Source of the DNA: Gammaproteobacteria bacterium | GTDB lineage: Bacteria > Pseudomonadota > Gammaproteobacteria > Arenicellales > Arenicellaceae | Length of the DNA: 64,000 nucleotides | Direction: 5' to 3' | NCBI GenBank assembly: GCA_013002025.1 | Contig: JABDKW010000014.1 | Coordinates: forward strand, 62,001-126,000 | Shown: positions 1-9,594 of the stretch, piece after piece | Layout of the letters: the number at the start of each line of letters is the position of its first letter | How positions within the stretch are numbered: the stretch's first letter is position 1 | Position numbers and translations under genes: made by a program | Notes under the pieces: generated by a model | The model's database searches: none | The model's input: the letters and a program-made list of their open reading frames with translations, nothing else | What the model was told of the DNA's origin: nothing

Positions 1-2
1 AG

Positions 3-215
3 AACCCACAAAAGTATGCCCCACAATACGGTGGATATTGCGCATATGCGGTATCTAAAAATAGCACCGCTTCCACGCAGCCGGACCTGTTTACTATTGT
101 GGACGATAAGTTGTATCTAAACTACAGCAAAGGAATTCAAAAAAAATGGCTGGCGGATACCAAAAATTTTATTCGGCTGGCTGATCAGAACTGGCCGGGA
201 ATTTTGGCCGATTAA
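3..215 (+). CDS. YHS domain protein, C-terminal part (5' end outside window)
   Basis: The open frame runs in from the left edge and stops at TAA 213-215, giving about 70 residues. The text QKYAPQYGGYCAYAVSKN followed by a D..F.I.D.KLYLNYSKGIQKKW segment is typical of the small YHS-domain proteins, in which a YGG-C-A core precedes 'DP..W.IVDGKLYLN...V...W'. These are usually secreted or periplasmic proteins of about 150 residues, and some may bind metal. The start and any signal peptide lie upstream of the window. The function is not established. The next gene on the same strand follows after 35 bases and may be co-transcribed. Confidence 0.75.
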   Translation, partial: NPQKYAPQYGGYCAYAVSKNSTASTQPDLFTIVDDKLYLNYSKGIQKKWLADTKNFIRLADQNWPGILAD

Positions 216-250
216 CACATAGCGCTTGGTGGCGGGGAACTTACCTGATT

Positions 251-676
251 TTGTTGTTGTCGAAATTTGGCGCATTGTCGCCGTTCCAACGCAGTTCCTT
301 GAGCGCACTCGCGGCGCTGCTGTTTTATGGTGGCTGGGCCTATCTGGTTAATAGTATGCATGGCCCTATGGCAGCCACCAAAGCAGCGCTGGTACAGGGC
401 AGTTATAGCATGGTGCTGACCTTCGTGATGGCGGTGATGGTGGAAACAATCTATTGGTATTTTGGTAAGTTGTTTAAGCACCTAAACGCCCAAATTTGGG
501 CCACCATCGTGCTTAGCTGCGCTGTTGTCTTCTCTACTTCCTGGGGGGTGAACGCCTGGGCTGGAACGCCAGAGATATTTAATACGGTTATTTTGGGTTA
601 TGTTATTGGCGCGATATACACAACGTTGTATGTTTACGGTTTGGCACGACCAGCGCCGGTTTCAGAGGCTGGTTAA
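251..676 (+). CDS. small four-helix integral membrane protein, unknown function
   Basis: The 141-residue hydrophobic protein has four probable transmembrane helices at roughly residues 17-34, 48-70, 82-103 and 109-132. A conserved-looking ETIYWYFGK segment follows helix 2. I do not recognise the family. No ATG fits the N-terminus. The frame opens at one of several consecutive TTG codons at 251-259, preceded by a G-rich stretch at 233-236, so the exact start is uncertain. It lies between a YHS-domain gene and lpxO on the same strand, and only 23 bases separate it from lpxO. This suggests co-transcription with an envelope gene, which is inference only. Confidence 0.6.
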   Translation: MLLSKFGALSPFQRSSLSALAALLFYGGWAYLVNSMHGPMAATKAALVQGSYSMVLTFVMAVMVETIYWYFGKLFKHLNAQIWATIVLSCAVVFSTSWGVNAWAGTPEIFNTVILGYVIGAIYTTLYVYGLARPAPVSEAG

Positions 677-699
677 CGGGTAATTTTTAAGTTTTTCTG

Positions 700-1602
700 A
701 TGTCTATTGGTCTCGTAATACTCGCAATCTATGTAATTGCGGTCATGAATATGCATTATCGCGGCAAGGTGCGGTTTCCCTGGTCACGTCAGTTCCTGAC
801 CCACACTAATTATCTGGCACCTTACAACCTTCTGATGAATGTCAGTTCCCGGCTGCCCAATGATGCTCTGTTGGATACAGATCAATTGGCGGACCTGCAA
901 ACCTTGCGTGATAATTGGCAGGTAATGCGCGACGAAGCTCTGCAATTATCCGCAGACGGCAAGATTAAAGCGGCAGACAGCCTAAATGATGTCGGTTTTA
1001 ATTCTTTTTTTCGCACCGGCTGGACCCGTTTTTATCTGAAATGGTATGAAGATTATTTACCGTCCGCCGTCAGCCAATGCCCAAAAACGGTTGAGGTGTT
1101 AAAGCAAACGCCGTCAATCAAGGCTGCTATGTTCGCGTCGCTGCCGCCAGGCGGCGAGTTAAAACCACACCGTGACCCCTATGCGGGATCACTGCGCTAT
1201 CATCTGGGGCTGGTGACGCCCAACAGCGATGATTGCTTTATTCTGGTCGATGGCCAGCGGCATTCCTGGCGCGATGGCGAAGATGTATTATTCGACGAAA
1301 CCTTTATTCATGAAGCCTATAACAACACCGACCAGCAGAGGATCATTCTGTTTGCCGATGTGCATCGGCCGATGCGCTGGGGTTGGGTGGACAGACTCAA
1401 TCATTGGGTGAGTGATAACATTATCAAGATTTCCTCGACCCAGAATGAAGCCGATGAGAAGGTGGGAGCATTAAATCGGGGCTTCGCGCAACTGTACAAG
1501 TTACGCACCAACGCGCGCAAAATAAAAAAGTGGAATAAACCGGTATACGTGGTGCTGAAATACGCCCTGTTTATTGGCTTAATCTACCTGCTGTTTTTCT
1601 AG
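700..1602 (+). CDS. lpxO: LpxO-like lipid A Fe(II)/2-oxoglutarate dioxygenase
   Basis: This 300-residue protein belongs to the aspartyl/asparaginyl beta-hydroxylase superfamily. The metal triad is visible: H157 and D159 in LKPHRDP, H204 in ETFIHEAYN, and R214 in QQRIILF as the likely 2-oxoglutarate ligand. Hydrophobic segments at both ends (residues 3-16 and about 283-299) match the membrane-anchored LpxO type that 2-hydroxylates a secondary acyl chain of lipid A at the inner membrane. Length and the N-terminal membrane segment agree with that family. It is convergent with valS, with 28 bases between the stops. The paralogous peptidyl hydroxylases are a less likely alternative. Confidence 0.85.
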   Translation: MSIGLVILAIYVIAVMNMHYRGKVRFPWSRQFLTHTNYLAPYNLLMNVSSRLPNDALLDTDQLADLQTLRDNWQVMRDEALQLSADGKIKAADSLNDVGFNSFFRTGWTRFYLKWYEDYLPSAVSQCPKTVEVLKQTPSIKAAMFASLPPGGELKPHRDPYAGSLRYHLGLVTPNSDDCFILVDGQRHSWRDGEDVLFDETFIHEAYNNTDQQRIILFADVHRPMRWGWVDRLNHWVSDNIIKISSTQNEADEKVGALNRGFAQLYKLRTNARKIKKWNKPVYVVLKYALFIGLIYLLFF

Positions 1603-1630
1603 TTTGATCTATCGGTCAATGCAGTGCCAC

Positions 1631-4426
1631 TTACTGCTTGAATTTCTGCATTCGCAGGATCTGTTCGTTTAGCAACTTACTGCTGGTCTGAGCATCCTGC
1701 AACTGTTGTCGCGCTTTTTCGATAACAGCGGCCGGTGCCTTATCAGTAAAGGCCTTATTGTTGAGGCGCGATTCCACGCCGGCGATTTCCTTACTGCATT
1801 TCTCGAGTTCCTTCTGCAGGCGCTTGATTTCAGCGTCGGCGTCGATGAAAGAACCCAGTGGCACCAGTATTTGAGCCTCGCCCACTAATGCAGAGGCTGA
1901 TTCGGGTGCGGCCGAAACGTCATCCAACACATCAATCGATTCAAAGCGGCCAAATTTAAGCAGATAGTGCCGATTGGCCTGCAAATAGGTCGTTTCTTGC
2001 GAGTTTAAGCCCGTTATAAGCACTGGCAAAGCGCGGCTGGGGCTGATGTTCATCTCACCACGGATATTCCGCACCCCGGTGATTACCGCTTGAACCCACT
2101 GCATTTCAGTGACGGCTGCGGGGTCTAGCTTGCTGTCATCACAAATGGGGTAGGCGCTATGCATGATTGTGTCGCCTTCGACGGCTGCCAGCGGTTTAAG
2201 TTGCTGCCAAAGCTGTTCAGAGATAAAAGGCATCACCGGGTGCACCAGCCGCAGCGCGGCTTCCAGTACGCGAACCAATGTCCGCCGCGTGCCTCTCAAC
2301 TGTTCTCCCGTAGCATCGGCATCATTCAGCACCACTTTGGTGAGTTCTACGTACCAACTGCAGTACTCATCCCAAATGAAGCTATACAGTGACTGAGCCA
2401 TTTGATCAAAACGATAGCCCTCGACATGTTTGGCGACATCCGCTTCGACCTCTTGCAAACGAGCAATAATCCAGCGATCCGCAAGACTGAGTTCGACAGG
2501 CCCATTATTCTGACCACAGTCCTGGCCCTCGCTATTGATCATCACATAGCGCGCCGCGTTCCAAAGTTTATTGCAGAAGTTTCGATAGCCCTCAACCCGT
2601 GCCAAATCAAAGCGGATATCGCGCCCCAGCGTGGCCTGGCTGGCAAAGGTGAAGCGCAATGCATCGGTGCCATAAGCCTCAATACCATTGGGAAATTGTT
2701 TGCGTGTGGACTTTTCTATTTTGGCCGCCATGCCGGGCTGCATCAATCCGCTGGTTCGTTTGCTCACCAGGGTTTCCAGATCAATACCATCGATCAGGTC
2801 AATCGGGTCCAGCACATTGCCTTTGGACTTGGACATCTTCTGGCCTTCCTGATCGCGCACCAAACCGTGAATATAGACTTCGTGGAACGGAACCTGGTCG
2901 GTGAACTTAAGTCCAAACATAATCATTCTGGCAACCCAGAAGAAAATAATATCGAACCCGGTTACCAGAACATTAGTCGGGTAATAGGTTTGCATCTCAG
3001 GCGTGTCCTGCGGCCAGCCCAGCGTGGAGAAGGGCCACAGGGCGGATGAAAACCAGGTATCCAGCACATCTTCATCCTGCCAAAGTTCGACACCTTCGCC
3101 AGCTTGTGTCTGTGCGTCGGACAACGATTCAGCGACGTAGATATTACCGCCTTCGTCATACCAGGCGGGGATGCGATGCCCCCACCAGATCTGCCGCGAA
3201 ATGCACCAGTCTTCGAGGTTGCGCATCCATTCAAAGTAGGTGTTGCGCCAGTTATCAGGCACAAATTTAATATCGCCGTCTTCCACCACCTTAATGGCTT
3301 CACGCGCTAAAGGTTCAACCTTCACGTACCATTGATTGGTCAAAAAAGGCTCAATCACAGCGCCCGAGCGATCGCCACGGGGCACCATGAGTTTGTGATC
3401 ATCAGTTTTTTGCAATAGGCCCTGTTGCTCCAGATCCGCGACTATTCGCTTACGTGCCTCGAAACGATCCAGGCCATGATAGGGCGAGCCGTCGAGTTTG
3501 ATGGCGGCACTGGTCGACAGCACATTGATCATCTCAAGATCATGACGCTTGCCGACGTCGTAGTCGTTAAAGTCATGCGCCGGCGTGATTTTCACGCAAC
3601 CAGACCCGAATTCCGGGTCGACGTAATCATCGGCGATGATCGGAATCTGACGGCCGGTGAGCGGCAGGTCGATTGATTGGCCAACCAGATGTGCGTAGCG
3701 TTCATCATCCGGGTGTACCGCCACCGCGCTATCGCCCAGCATGGTTTCCGGCCGCGTGGTGGCCACTACTAACTGTTGATCGCTGCCGCTGATGGGGTAG
3801 CACAAATGCCAAAGATGACCTTGCTCTTCAGTCGATTCGACCTCCAAATCGGAGACTGCTGTATGCAGCACCGGGTCCCAGTTCACCAGGCGTTTTCCCC
3901 GATAAATCAGCCCTTCGTTGTACAGTTGAATAAAGACGTTCTGCACCGCCTCTGACAGACCTTCATCCATGGTAAAGCGCTCGCGCTGCCAATCGATTGA
4001 AGCGCCCATGCGGCGAAGTTGTTGAGTTATGGTGCCGCCGGATTCTTCCTTCCACTGCCACACCCGCTCGGTAAATTTTTCGCGGCCCAGATCATGCCGG
4101 CTGATGTCCTGTGCCGCCAGTTGTCGCTCCACCACCATTTGCGTGGCTATCCCAGCATGGTCAGTGCCAACCTGCCACAGAGTCTGGTCTCCCCGCATAC
4201 GGTGATAGCGAATCAGCAGATCCATTATGGTGTCTTGAAACGCGTGCCCCATGTGCAAACTGCCCGTGACATTGGGCGGTGGAATCGCGATACAGTAGGC
4301 GTTTTCACCAGACCCTTCGGTTCGCGTTGTTGCATCGGCGGCGAAGGCGTTACTGGCTTCCCAGCGGCGATAGATTGGCTGTTCAATCTCGCTGGGTTGA
4401 TATTGATTGCTGGTTTTTTCAGTCAT
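1631..4426 (-). CDS. valS: valyl-tRNA synthetase
   Basis: This 931-residue class I aminoacyl-tRNA synthetase charges tRNA-Val in the cytoplasm and edits misactivated threonine. The HIGH-type motif is HMGH at residues 58-61, in [19 protein letters not shown] is at 530-534, in [10 protein letters not shown]. The connective editing domain lies between them ([17 protein letters not shown]). The C-terminal anticodon-binding domain is followed by a coiled-coil tail ([21 protein letters not shown]) characteristic of ValRS. The length is normal for bacteria. It is the last gene of the pepA-holC-valS series on the minus strand, an order widely conserved in Gammaproteobacteria. Confidence 0.98.
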   Translation of the reverse strand: MTEKTSNQYQPSEIEQPIYRRWEASNAFAADATTRTEGSGENAYCIAIPPPNVTGSLHMGHAFQDTIMDLLIRYHRMRGDQTLWQVGTDHAGIATQMVVERQLAAQDISRHDLGREKFTERVWQWKEESGGTITQQLRRMGASIDWQRERFTMDEGLSEAVQNVFIQLYNEGLIYRGKRLVNWDPVLHTAVSDLEVESTEEQGHLWHLCYPISGSDQQLVVATTRPETMLGDSAVAVHPDDERYAHLVGQSIDLPLTGRQIPIIADDYVDPEFGSGCVKITPAHDFNDYDVGKRHDLEMINVLSTSAAIKLDGSPYHGLDRFEARKRIVADLEQQGLLQKTDDHKLMVPRGDRSGAVIEPFLTNQWYVKVEPLAREAIKVVEDGDIKFVPDNWRNTYFEWMRNLEDWCISRQIWWGHRIPAWYDEGGNIYVAESLSDAQTQAGEGVELWQDEDVLDTWFSSALWPFSTLGWPQDTPEMQTYYPTNVLVTGFDIIFFWVARMIMFGLKFTDQVPFHEVYIHGLVRDQEGQKMSKSKGNVLDPIDLIDGIDLETLVSKRTSGLMQPGMAAKIEKSTRKQFPNGIEAYGTDALRFTFASQATLGRDIRFDLARVEGYRNFCNKLWNAARYVMINSEGQDCGQNNGPVELSLADRWIIARLQEVEADVAKHVEGYRFDQMAQSLYSFIWDEYCSWYVELTKVVLNDADATGEQLRGTRRTLVRVLEAALRLVHPVMPFISEQLWQQLKPLAAVEGDTIMHSAYPICDDSKLDPAAVTEMQWVQAVITGVRNIRGEMNISPSRALPVLITGLNSQETTYLQANRHYLLKFGRFESIDVLDDVSAAPESASALVGEAQILVPLGSFIDADAEIKRLQKELEKCSKEIAGVESRLNNKAFTDKAPAAVIEKARQQLQDAQTSSKLLNEQILRMQKFKQ

Positions 4427-4513
4427 ACCGAAACAGGCTTGCGCCGGAGTAAAGTCTGATGAGGGTTGCGAAGGGCGAAATTATACGTGAGAGATGCCGG
4501 GGTGCAGCAACTA

Positions 4514-4975
4514 TTACAGCTCGATTGGGTGCGTTTTAAGTTCGAAACCTTCTTCTTTATAAACCTTGAAACGCCCGCGCGCAGCGCTCTTATCGGCTTC
4601 ATCGGGTTCAACTATTTCGACAATGCGATCGAAGTGATGATTAAACACGGGCACGGTGCCGGCCATGTTTACCAGCACATCAAAATGGCTACCTAAATCT
4701 TCCGGTACAACCTGATCCACCTGTGCAATAAAAACCTTACAAGGGGTTGGGGTCGCCTCGAGCCCGTTGCTGGTCAGGATTTCATGTGCCACAAAACTGG
4801 TGTCACTAAATGACCATAGCACCTGATCCAGGCGCTCCAGATTGGGCTCGGTATCCGTAACCATCAACACGGAGCGTTGCAGGCGACTTAATTTATTGCT
4901 CAGGCGGCTGGCCAGCTTATAGCGGGCGTCCACTATCTGGTTGCTTATCAGATAAAAATCGACCTGCTTGGCCAT
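4514..4975 (-). CDS. holC: DNA polymerase III chi subunit
   Basis: The 153-residue protein begins MAKQVDFYLI and contains the HolC pattern: an N-terminal 'DFYLI' strand, then L...RVL...D....LD..LW.F...SF..H. It lies between pepA and valS, its conserved location. Chi pairs with psi (HolD) and binds the SSB C-terminus, linking the clamp loader to single-stranded DNA. HolC sequences diverge widely, so the call rests on both the N-terminal pattern and the context. It starts 33 bases after pepA ends, consistent with a shared transcript. Confidence 0.92.
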   Translation of the reverse strand: MAKQVDFYLISNQIVDARYKLASRLSNKLSRLQRSVLMVTDTEPNLERLDQVLWSFSDTSFVAHEILTSNGLEATPTPCKVFIAQVDQVVPEDLGSHFDVLVNMAGTVPVFNHHFDRIVEIVEPDEADKSAARGRFKVYKEEGFELKTHPIEL

Positions 4976-5008
4976 GGGGCTCGAACCGTCGCGCGATGCG
5001 GGCGGTAA

Positions 5009-6496
5009 TCAGCAGCGATCGATCAGGTATTGCGTCAGCACCGGCACTGCACGTCCACTGGCGCGTTTGCCGACTGTGCCTCCCCACGCCGTGCCGGCGA
5101 TATCAAGGTGCGCCCAGCGAAAATCTTTGGTGAAGTATGATAAAAAGCAGGCGGCGGTGATGCTACCGGCGCTGGCACCGCCGATATTGGCGAGGTCTGC
5201 GTAATCGCTGCGTAATTGCTTTTTATAGCTGTCGTTAATCGGCAGTTGCCAGGCGTAATCCAAGCTGGTTTCACCGGCCGCGAGCAGGTCATCTACCACC
5301 TCCTGATCATTGCCCATCACCCCCGCGGTCTGGTGACCGAGCGCCACAATTACCGCGCCGGTCAGGGTAGCAATATCGATTACCGTGGCCGGTTTGAAAC
5401 GCTTGGTGTAGGTCAGTGCATCACAGAGTATCAATCGCCCTTCAGCGTCGGTGTTCAAGATTTCAATGGTTTGCCCCGACATGCTGGTCACCACATCCCC
5501 GGGTTTGTTGGCCAGCCCATCAGGCAAGTTTTCAGAGCTGGGTATAACGCCCACCACATTGATCGGCAGCTTTAGTTCGGCGGCGGCCAATATCGCACCA
5601 AACACGCTGGCAGCTCCACACATGTCGTATTTCATCTCATCCATTTTGGCGCCCGGTTTAAGCGATATACCGCCCGCATCAAAGGTCAGCCCTTTACCAA
5701 CCAGCGCGTGGGGCGCCTGTTTCGCATCTTTAGCGCCGTTGTATTGCATGACGATAAGTTTGGCCGGTTGTCGTGAGCCCAAGCTCACCGACAACAACGA
5801 ACCCATGCCCAAATCCTGCATGTCTTTTTCGCTAAGAATCTTTACTTTGAGCTTGTGAGACTTACCAAGTTTGCGCGCCTGGGCCGCTAAATAGGTCGGC
5901 GTGCACACATTGCCGGGCATGTTGCCCAGAGTTTTGGCCAGATCCTTGCCCTTATTGATGGCTATGCCGATGGCCGCGCCCTTTTTGGCTTCCGCCGCGG
6001 CACCGCGGTCTGCGCATCGCAGGGTAATGTTAAAAGTAAACCCGGGTTTCTTATCGCGCGCCGCCTTCGGTTGCTTTACATAGCGATACTCAACGTCGCC
6101 CATGGCTTCGATCAAGTGCCTGGCCAGGGTTTGGAAATCACACTTGGCCGCAACGGCATCTGCGATTATGTTTACCTTGCCCTGCCGTTGCTGTTTAAGG
6201 TGTTTGGCAAGCGACTCCATTAAACTGCGCACATTAGCCGCCGATAGTGATTTTGCCGCGCCCGCGCCCAGCAATACGACGCGCTCAGGGCCCCCATCTG
6301 CTGGTACCGGCAAATCAAGAATTTGCCCTTTTTTGGCTTCAAACAGCTCTGCCTTTTGCGCACGGGATATGGCCTGCCGTACCGCTTTATTCAGTTGTGC
6401 AAATTGCGCACCGATATTCGAGGCCGGTTTGGCGACCAGCACCAAACAGGCGGGGCTGGAATCAATTTTCTGGGAAGACGTTATCGAGTATTTCAC
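5009..6496 (-). CDS. pepA: cytosol (leucyl) aminopeptidase PepA, M17 family
   Basis: This 495-residue dinuclear-metal aminopeptidase has all the M17 ligand and catalytic residues: K268 and D273 in GKGLTFDAGG, K280, D291 in KYDMCGAAS, and D350, E352 and R354 in NTDAEGRL. It removes N-terminal residues from peptides. In some gammaproteobacteria PepA also binds DNA (Xer recombination, carAB regulation). Whether that holds here cannot be seen. The start codon is GTG at 6496-6494, supported by an AAGG Shine-Dalgarno eight bases upstream. It is divergent from lptF and heads the pepA-holC-valS series. Confidence 0.97.
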   Translation of the reverse strand: MKYSITSSQKIDSSPACLVLVAKPASNIGAQFAQLNKAVRQAISRAQKAELFEAKKGQILDLPVPADGGPERVVLLGAGAAKSLSAANVRSLMESLAKHLKQQRQGKVNIIADAVAAKCDFQTLARHLIEAMGDVEYRYVKQPKAARDKKPGFTFNITLRCADRGAAAEAKKGAAIGIAINKGKDLAKTLGNMPGNVCTPTYLAAQARKLGKSHKLKVKILSEKDMQDLGMGSLLSVSLGSRQPAKLIVMQYNGAKDAKQAPHALVGKGLTFDAGGISLKPGAKMDEMKYDMCGAASVFGAILAAAELKLPINVVGVIPSSENLPDGLANKPGDVVTSMSGQTIEILNTDAEGRLILCDALTYTKRFKPATVIDIATLTGAVIVALGHQTAGVMGNDQEVVDDLLAAGETSLDYAWQLPINDSYKKQLRSDYADLANIGGASAGSITAACFLSYFTKDFRWAHLDIAGTAWGGTVGKRASGRAVPVLTQYLIDRC

Positions 6497-6555
6497 AATT
6501 ATTACCTTGCTGGTCGGTTGCTGAAGAGGGGCACTGAATCACATCCCGCCGCCTC

Positions 6556-6583
6556 ATTACACTGTAAGTATTTGACGCGCCAA
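6556..6583 (-). promoter_or_regulatory. candidate sigma-70 promoter for pepA
   Basis: On the minus strand, TTGGCG (6583-6578) is followed after 16 bases by TGTAAT (6561-6556), which differs from the consensus -10 box at one position. It would place transcription start about 55-60 bases before the pepA GTG. The -35 element lies inside the palindrome described at 6570-6595. Assigned by eye only. Confidence 0.4.
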
Positions 6584-6595
6584 GGGGCGTCAAAT
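6570..6595. promoter_or_regulatory. palindrome in the pepA/lptF divergent region
   Basis: ATTTGACGC (6570-6578) and GCGTCAAAT (6587-6595) are perfect 9-base inverted repeats around an 8-base centre. Two further base pairs form in the centre, so the element could be a protein operator or a hairpin. It overlaps the candidate pepA -35 box and sits midway between the divergent starts. No T-tract follows, so a terminator is unlikely. Confidence 0.4.
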
Positions 6596-6711
6596 CTGCT
6601 ACTGTTGCGGCATCAAAAATGCCTTTGATGGGCGGGGATTATACCTTCAATTTGACCACGGGCGTTACCGGCGATTTGCAGGCAGACCCACAATCTAATT
6701 TATTTCAATTC

Positions 6712-7830
6712 ATGATAATCAATCGCGCATTTATCAACGAAATACTGCGTACCGCATTGGCTGTGACGTTGGTTATTGTGGCCATTTTTCTGGTCACCCG
6801 CGTGATGGGATTTCTCAATCAGGCCGCGGAAGGGATTATTCCGGTGAGCGGTGTATTCAGCTTGGTGGGGCTGAAAATGATCGCCTATCTGGATGTCATG
6901 TTGCCGTTGATGTTTTATATCGCGCTGATAATGGTTCTTAACCGCTGGCACAATGACCATGAGATGGCGGTGCTGGCCAGCGCTGGCATCGGCATGGCGC
7001 ATTGGTTAAAACCGCTATCGATATTGATCATTGCAGTGGGCGGACTGGTGGCATTTTTCTCGTTTTACCTGACGCCGTTGTCGATCGGCAAAGGCTTCGC
7101 GTTGGAGCGCCAGTATCGTGATAGCAATGAAGTCTCGGGTGTGATAACCGGCAAATTTGTCGAGGCCAAAGATGCCAATGGCGTGTACTTTGTCGAGGAC
7201 TACAACCGGCGAACCGGCAATTATGAAAATGTATTCGTTTATCGTGCATCGTTCGAACGAGAAGGGGTGGTGGTGGCACAGACTGCCTACCGTACTGAGG
7301 ATGAGAAAACCCAGGACCAATTTCTGGTGTTGATGAACGGCACTCGCTATGAGGGCAACCCCGGCACACCGGATTACCGCGTAGTGGATTTTGAGAAATA
7401 TGCGGTGCGTATCGAGCCGCGCAACCAGACCAAGCTGTACCTGCCTATTCGGGCTCGCTCAAATAAAGAGTTGCGTGAATCAGAGGTGCCCGCACACAGG
7501 GCTGAATGGTACTGGCGGCTGGCCAAGGTATTTACTCTGCCAATATTGGCCTTATTTGCGCTGGCGCTCAGCCACGTCGACGCGCGGCGCGGTAAGTCAA
7601 CCGGCATGGTGCTGGCGTTTATGGTGTACCTGACCTATACCAATCTGCTTGGGTACACCGTGGCGCTGGTCAAAAAGGGCGAAGCTACCAGCGGCTCCCC
7701 CATCTGGCTGGTGCACCTGACCTACCTTATTTTGGCGGTTTATTGTCTGTATCGCCGTAATTACAACCTGCCATTGATACCCCAGTTAAGCCTGCCCAAA
7801 GTTCAGCGGTCCTGGCGAAGCGCAGGTTAA
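6712..7830 (+). CDS. lptF: LPS export permease LptF
   Basis: This 372-residue inner-membrane protein pairs with LptG as the permease of the LptB2FGC transporter that extracts LPS from the inner membrane. The family N-terminus MIINRAFINEILRT... and the 'E.AVL.S.GI' segment (HEMAVLASAGIGM) are clear. Three N-terminal helices, a periplasmic beta-jellyroll region and three C-terminal helices follow in the expected order. The frame is open for 31 codons further upstream (to 6619), but those residues do not look like LptF. ATG 6712 matches the family start. lptG follows 12 bases after the stop. Confidence 0.95.
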   Translation: MIINRAFINEILRTALAVTLVIVAIFLVTRVMGFLNQAAEGIIPVSGVFSLVGLKMIAYLDVMLPLMFYIALIMVLNRWHNDHEMAVLASAGIGMAHWLKPLSILIIAVGGLVAFFSFYLTPLSIGKGFALERQYRDSNEVSGVITGKFVEAKDANGVYFVEDYNRRTGNYENVFVYRASFEREGVVVAQTAYRTEDEKTQDQFLVLMNGTRYEGNPGTPDYRVVDFEKYAVRIEPRNQTKLYLPIRARSNKELRESEVPAHRAEWYWRLAKVFTLPILALFALALSHVDARRGKSTGMVLAFMVYLTYTNLLGYTVALVKKGEATSGSPIWLVHLTYLILAVYCLYRRNYNLPLIPQLSLPKVQRSWRSAG

Positions 7831-7842
7831 CAGCGGATCGGT

Positions 7843-8907
7843 ATGCGCATTCTCGACCTTTATATCGGCAAGATTCTATTGCGTCATATTCTGGTGACGA
7901 TTGTGGTGTTGCTCGGTCTATTTACCTTTGTCAGCTTTATCGATGAGTTAGGTGATCTGGATAAGGGTTCCTACGGAATCATTCAGGTTTTGCAGTATGT
8001 GATTCTGACTATCCCTAAAACCCTCTATGAAATTTTTCCAATGGCCGCGTTAATTGGGTCAATTCTGGGCTTATCGGTGTTGGCTCGTGACAGTGAGTTG
8101 ATTGTTATGCGCGCCGCCGGCGTGTCTGTACAGCGAATCGTGCTGTCGGTACTGAGGGTGGGCGTCATGCTGGCCGGGTTTGCGATGGTGATGGGCGAGG
8201 TGATTTCGCCTTATACCGAGACCAGAGCGCAGAAAATACAGGCTGAATCGCTGCAGAGTGGGATTGCGCGCAAGCAGGTCACGGGTTTATGGCTGCGGGA
8301 CGATAATACGTACGTCAATATTGGTGAGGTGTTGCCCGATTTAACCCTGTTAAGAATTAAGATTTTTGAGTTTGACGGTGAAAATTTTCTGAGATTTCTA
8401 TCCACCGCGGAACGAGGCGTCTTTCAAGACGGGCGCTGGTTACTCGAAGGATTGAAGCGCACCATGATTAACGAGGATAGCTCAGCCGCTGATGAGGTGC
8501 CTGCGGCCTACTGGAGTACGGTGGTCGACCCTAACATCCTGAGCGTATTTATGATTCAGCCGGAGCAGCTGTCGATTTGGCAGTTGGCGCAATACATAGA
8601 CCATCTGAAATCGAATAAGCAAGAAACCAACAACTATGAATTGGCGTACTGGTCCAAAATCGTTACCCCGTTTGCGACCATGGTCATGTTGATTCTGGCG
8701 GTACCGTTTGTGTTTAAAGAGGTCCGCAGTGGCAGCTTGGGGCGCAGCCTGTTCGCGGGGATAATGATCGGTCTCGGCTTTTTTATCGTAAATCGCGCGT
8801 TTTCCTACTTTGTCTTGCTGTTTGGCATCCCGCCGCTGCTGGGCGCAATTGCCCCCACCGCGCTAGTCTGTTTACTCAGCATCGTAATGATCCGGCGCAT
8901 AATTTAG
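7843..8907 (+). CDS. lptG: LPS export permease LptG
   Basis: The 354-residue partner of LptF begins MRILDLYIGKILLRHIL, a typical LptG start, with the conserved 'RDSELIVMRAAGVS' segment after the third helix. Topology is six helices with a periplasmic domain at roughly residues 130-265. The C-terminal helices include the family's PFVFKEVRSGSLGRSLFAG stretch. It forms a two-gene operon with lptF, 12 bases apart. The cognate ATPase gene lptB is not in the window, which is normal. Confidence 0.95.
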   Translation: MRILDLYIGKILLRHILVTIVVLLGLFTFVSFIDELGDLDKGSYGIIQVLQYVILTIPKTLYEIFPMAALIGSILGLSVLARDSELIVMRAAGVSVQRIVLSVLRVGVMLAGFAMVMGEVISPYTETRAQKIQAESLQSGIARKQVTGLWLRDDNTYVNIGEVLPDLTLLRIKIFEFDGENFLRFLSTAERGVFQDGRWLLEGLKRTMINEDSSAADEVPAAYWSTVVDPNILSVFMIQPEQLSIWQLAQYIDHLKSNKQETNNYELAYWSKIVTPFATMVMLILAVPFVFKEVRSGSLGRSLFAGIMIGLGFFIVNRAFSYFVLLFGIPPLLGAIAPTALVCLLSIVMIRRII

Positions 8908-8925
8908 GCCCCGCTGGCTTGGGAT

Positions 8926-9369
8926 CTATTTCTGCTCCTGGTCACGAGCGCCTCTCCCCGGCGGCATGTGTACAATTTGCGTCCCGCTCAACAGGTCATG
9001 CCAACTGCGGCGTTGTCGACTTAACAGTATCCACGTGAAACCCAGACCCAGAGCGGCCCAGGACAACATGGCCGCCACAAAGCGCAGTGCGGCGGTGGGC
9101 CAATTGATAAACTTTCCGTTTGCGCGGACCAGATACAGGTTCCAGGCCCGCATCCCCAGTGTCTGACCCCCATGCGTCCAGAACCAGCCGTAAAATACGA
9201 AACAGACTGACAATAAATACGCGCCTTTTACGGCCTTGCCAGCGGCGGTACTTGCTATTTCAGCTGGAATGAGCGGCAACGGCAAAGCGGCCATAAACAA
9301 GACCCCTGCCAACAGCAGTGCGTCGTAACAAATAACCAGCATTCGCTTACTAAAGCCGGGATTAGACAT
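8926..9369 (-). CDS. RDD family membrane protein
   Basis: The 147-residue protein has the RDD layout: an N-terminal R...D segment in the first helix (SKRMLVICYDALLLAGVLF), a helix around residues 50-63, then 'GQTLGMRAWNLYLV' and a third helix ending in W.LLS...R.WHDLLSGT. RDD proteins are small integral membrane proteins; some are implicated in ion transport, but the role of this one is unknown. It is convergent with lptG, with 18 bases between stops, and its promoter would lie in the AT-rich region at 9370-9600. RDD genes commonly neighbour lptFG in Gammaproteobacteria. Confidence 0.85.
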   Translation of the reverse strand: MSNPGFSKRMLVICYDALLLAGVLFMAALPLPLIPAEIASTAAGKAVKGAYLLSVCFVFYGWFWTHGGQTLGMRAWNLYLVRANGKFINWPTAALRFVAAMLSWAALGLGFTWILLSRQRRSWHDLLSGTQIVHMPPGRGARDQEQK

Positions 9370-9526
9370 TCTTTTTATCTCCGCGCATTAACGTTGCATT
9401 ACCCAACGAAGGAGAGTTGTGCACAGGGTCCCTGGGCCGGGCATGATGAGGAACAATTGCCGAACATTACTGAGAATTAATGCCAAGAATAGCCTATAAC
9501 CTGTTGAATATATTAAATAAACAGCT

Positions 9527-9545
9527 TTGATTAAAAATTAATCAA
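9527..9545. repeat. perfect AT-rich palindrome
   Basis: TTGATTAA-AAA-TTAATCAA is a perfect 8-base inverted repeat with a 3-base centre inside the AT-rich part of the gap. Such an element can be a dimeric regulator site, for example for a helix-turn-helix protein. It might also help duplex opening if the neighbouring DnaA boxes are functional. Neither role is shown. Confidence 0.4.
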
Positions 9546-9594
9546 TATCGCTCCGCCGTTGTAACCACTGCTCTCGAGTCGGTTTGTTCACACA

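Noticed and set aside
2402-3049. 215-codon open frame on the plus strand inside valS
   Set aside because: It lies wholly antisense to the intact valS gene, has no recognisable motif, and is explained by codon bias of the real gene.
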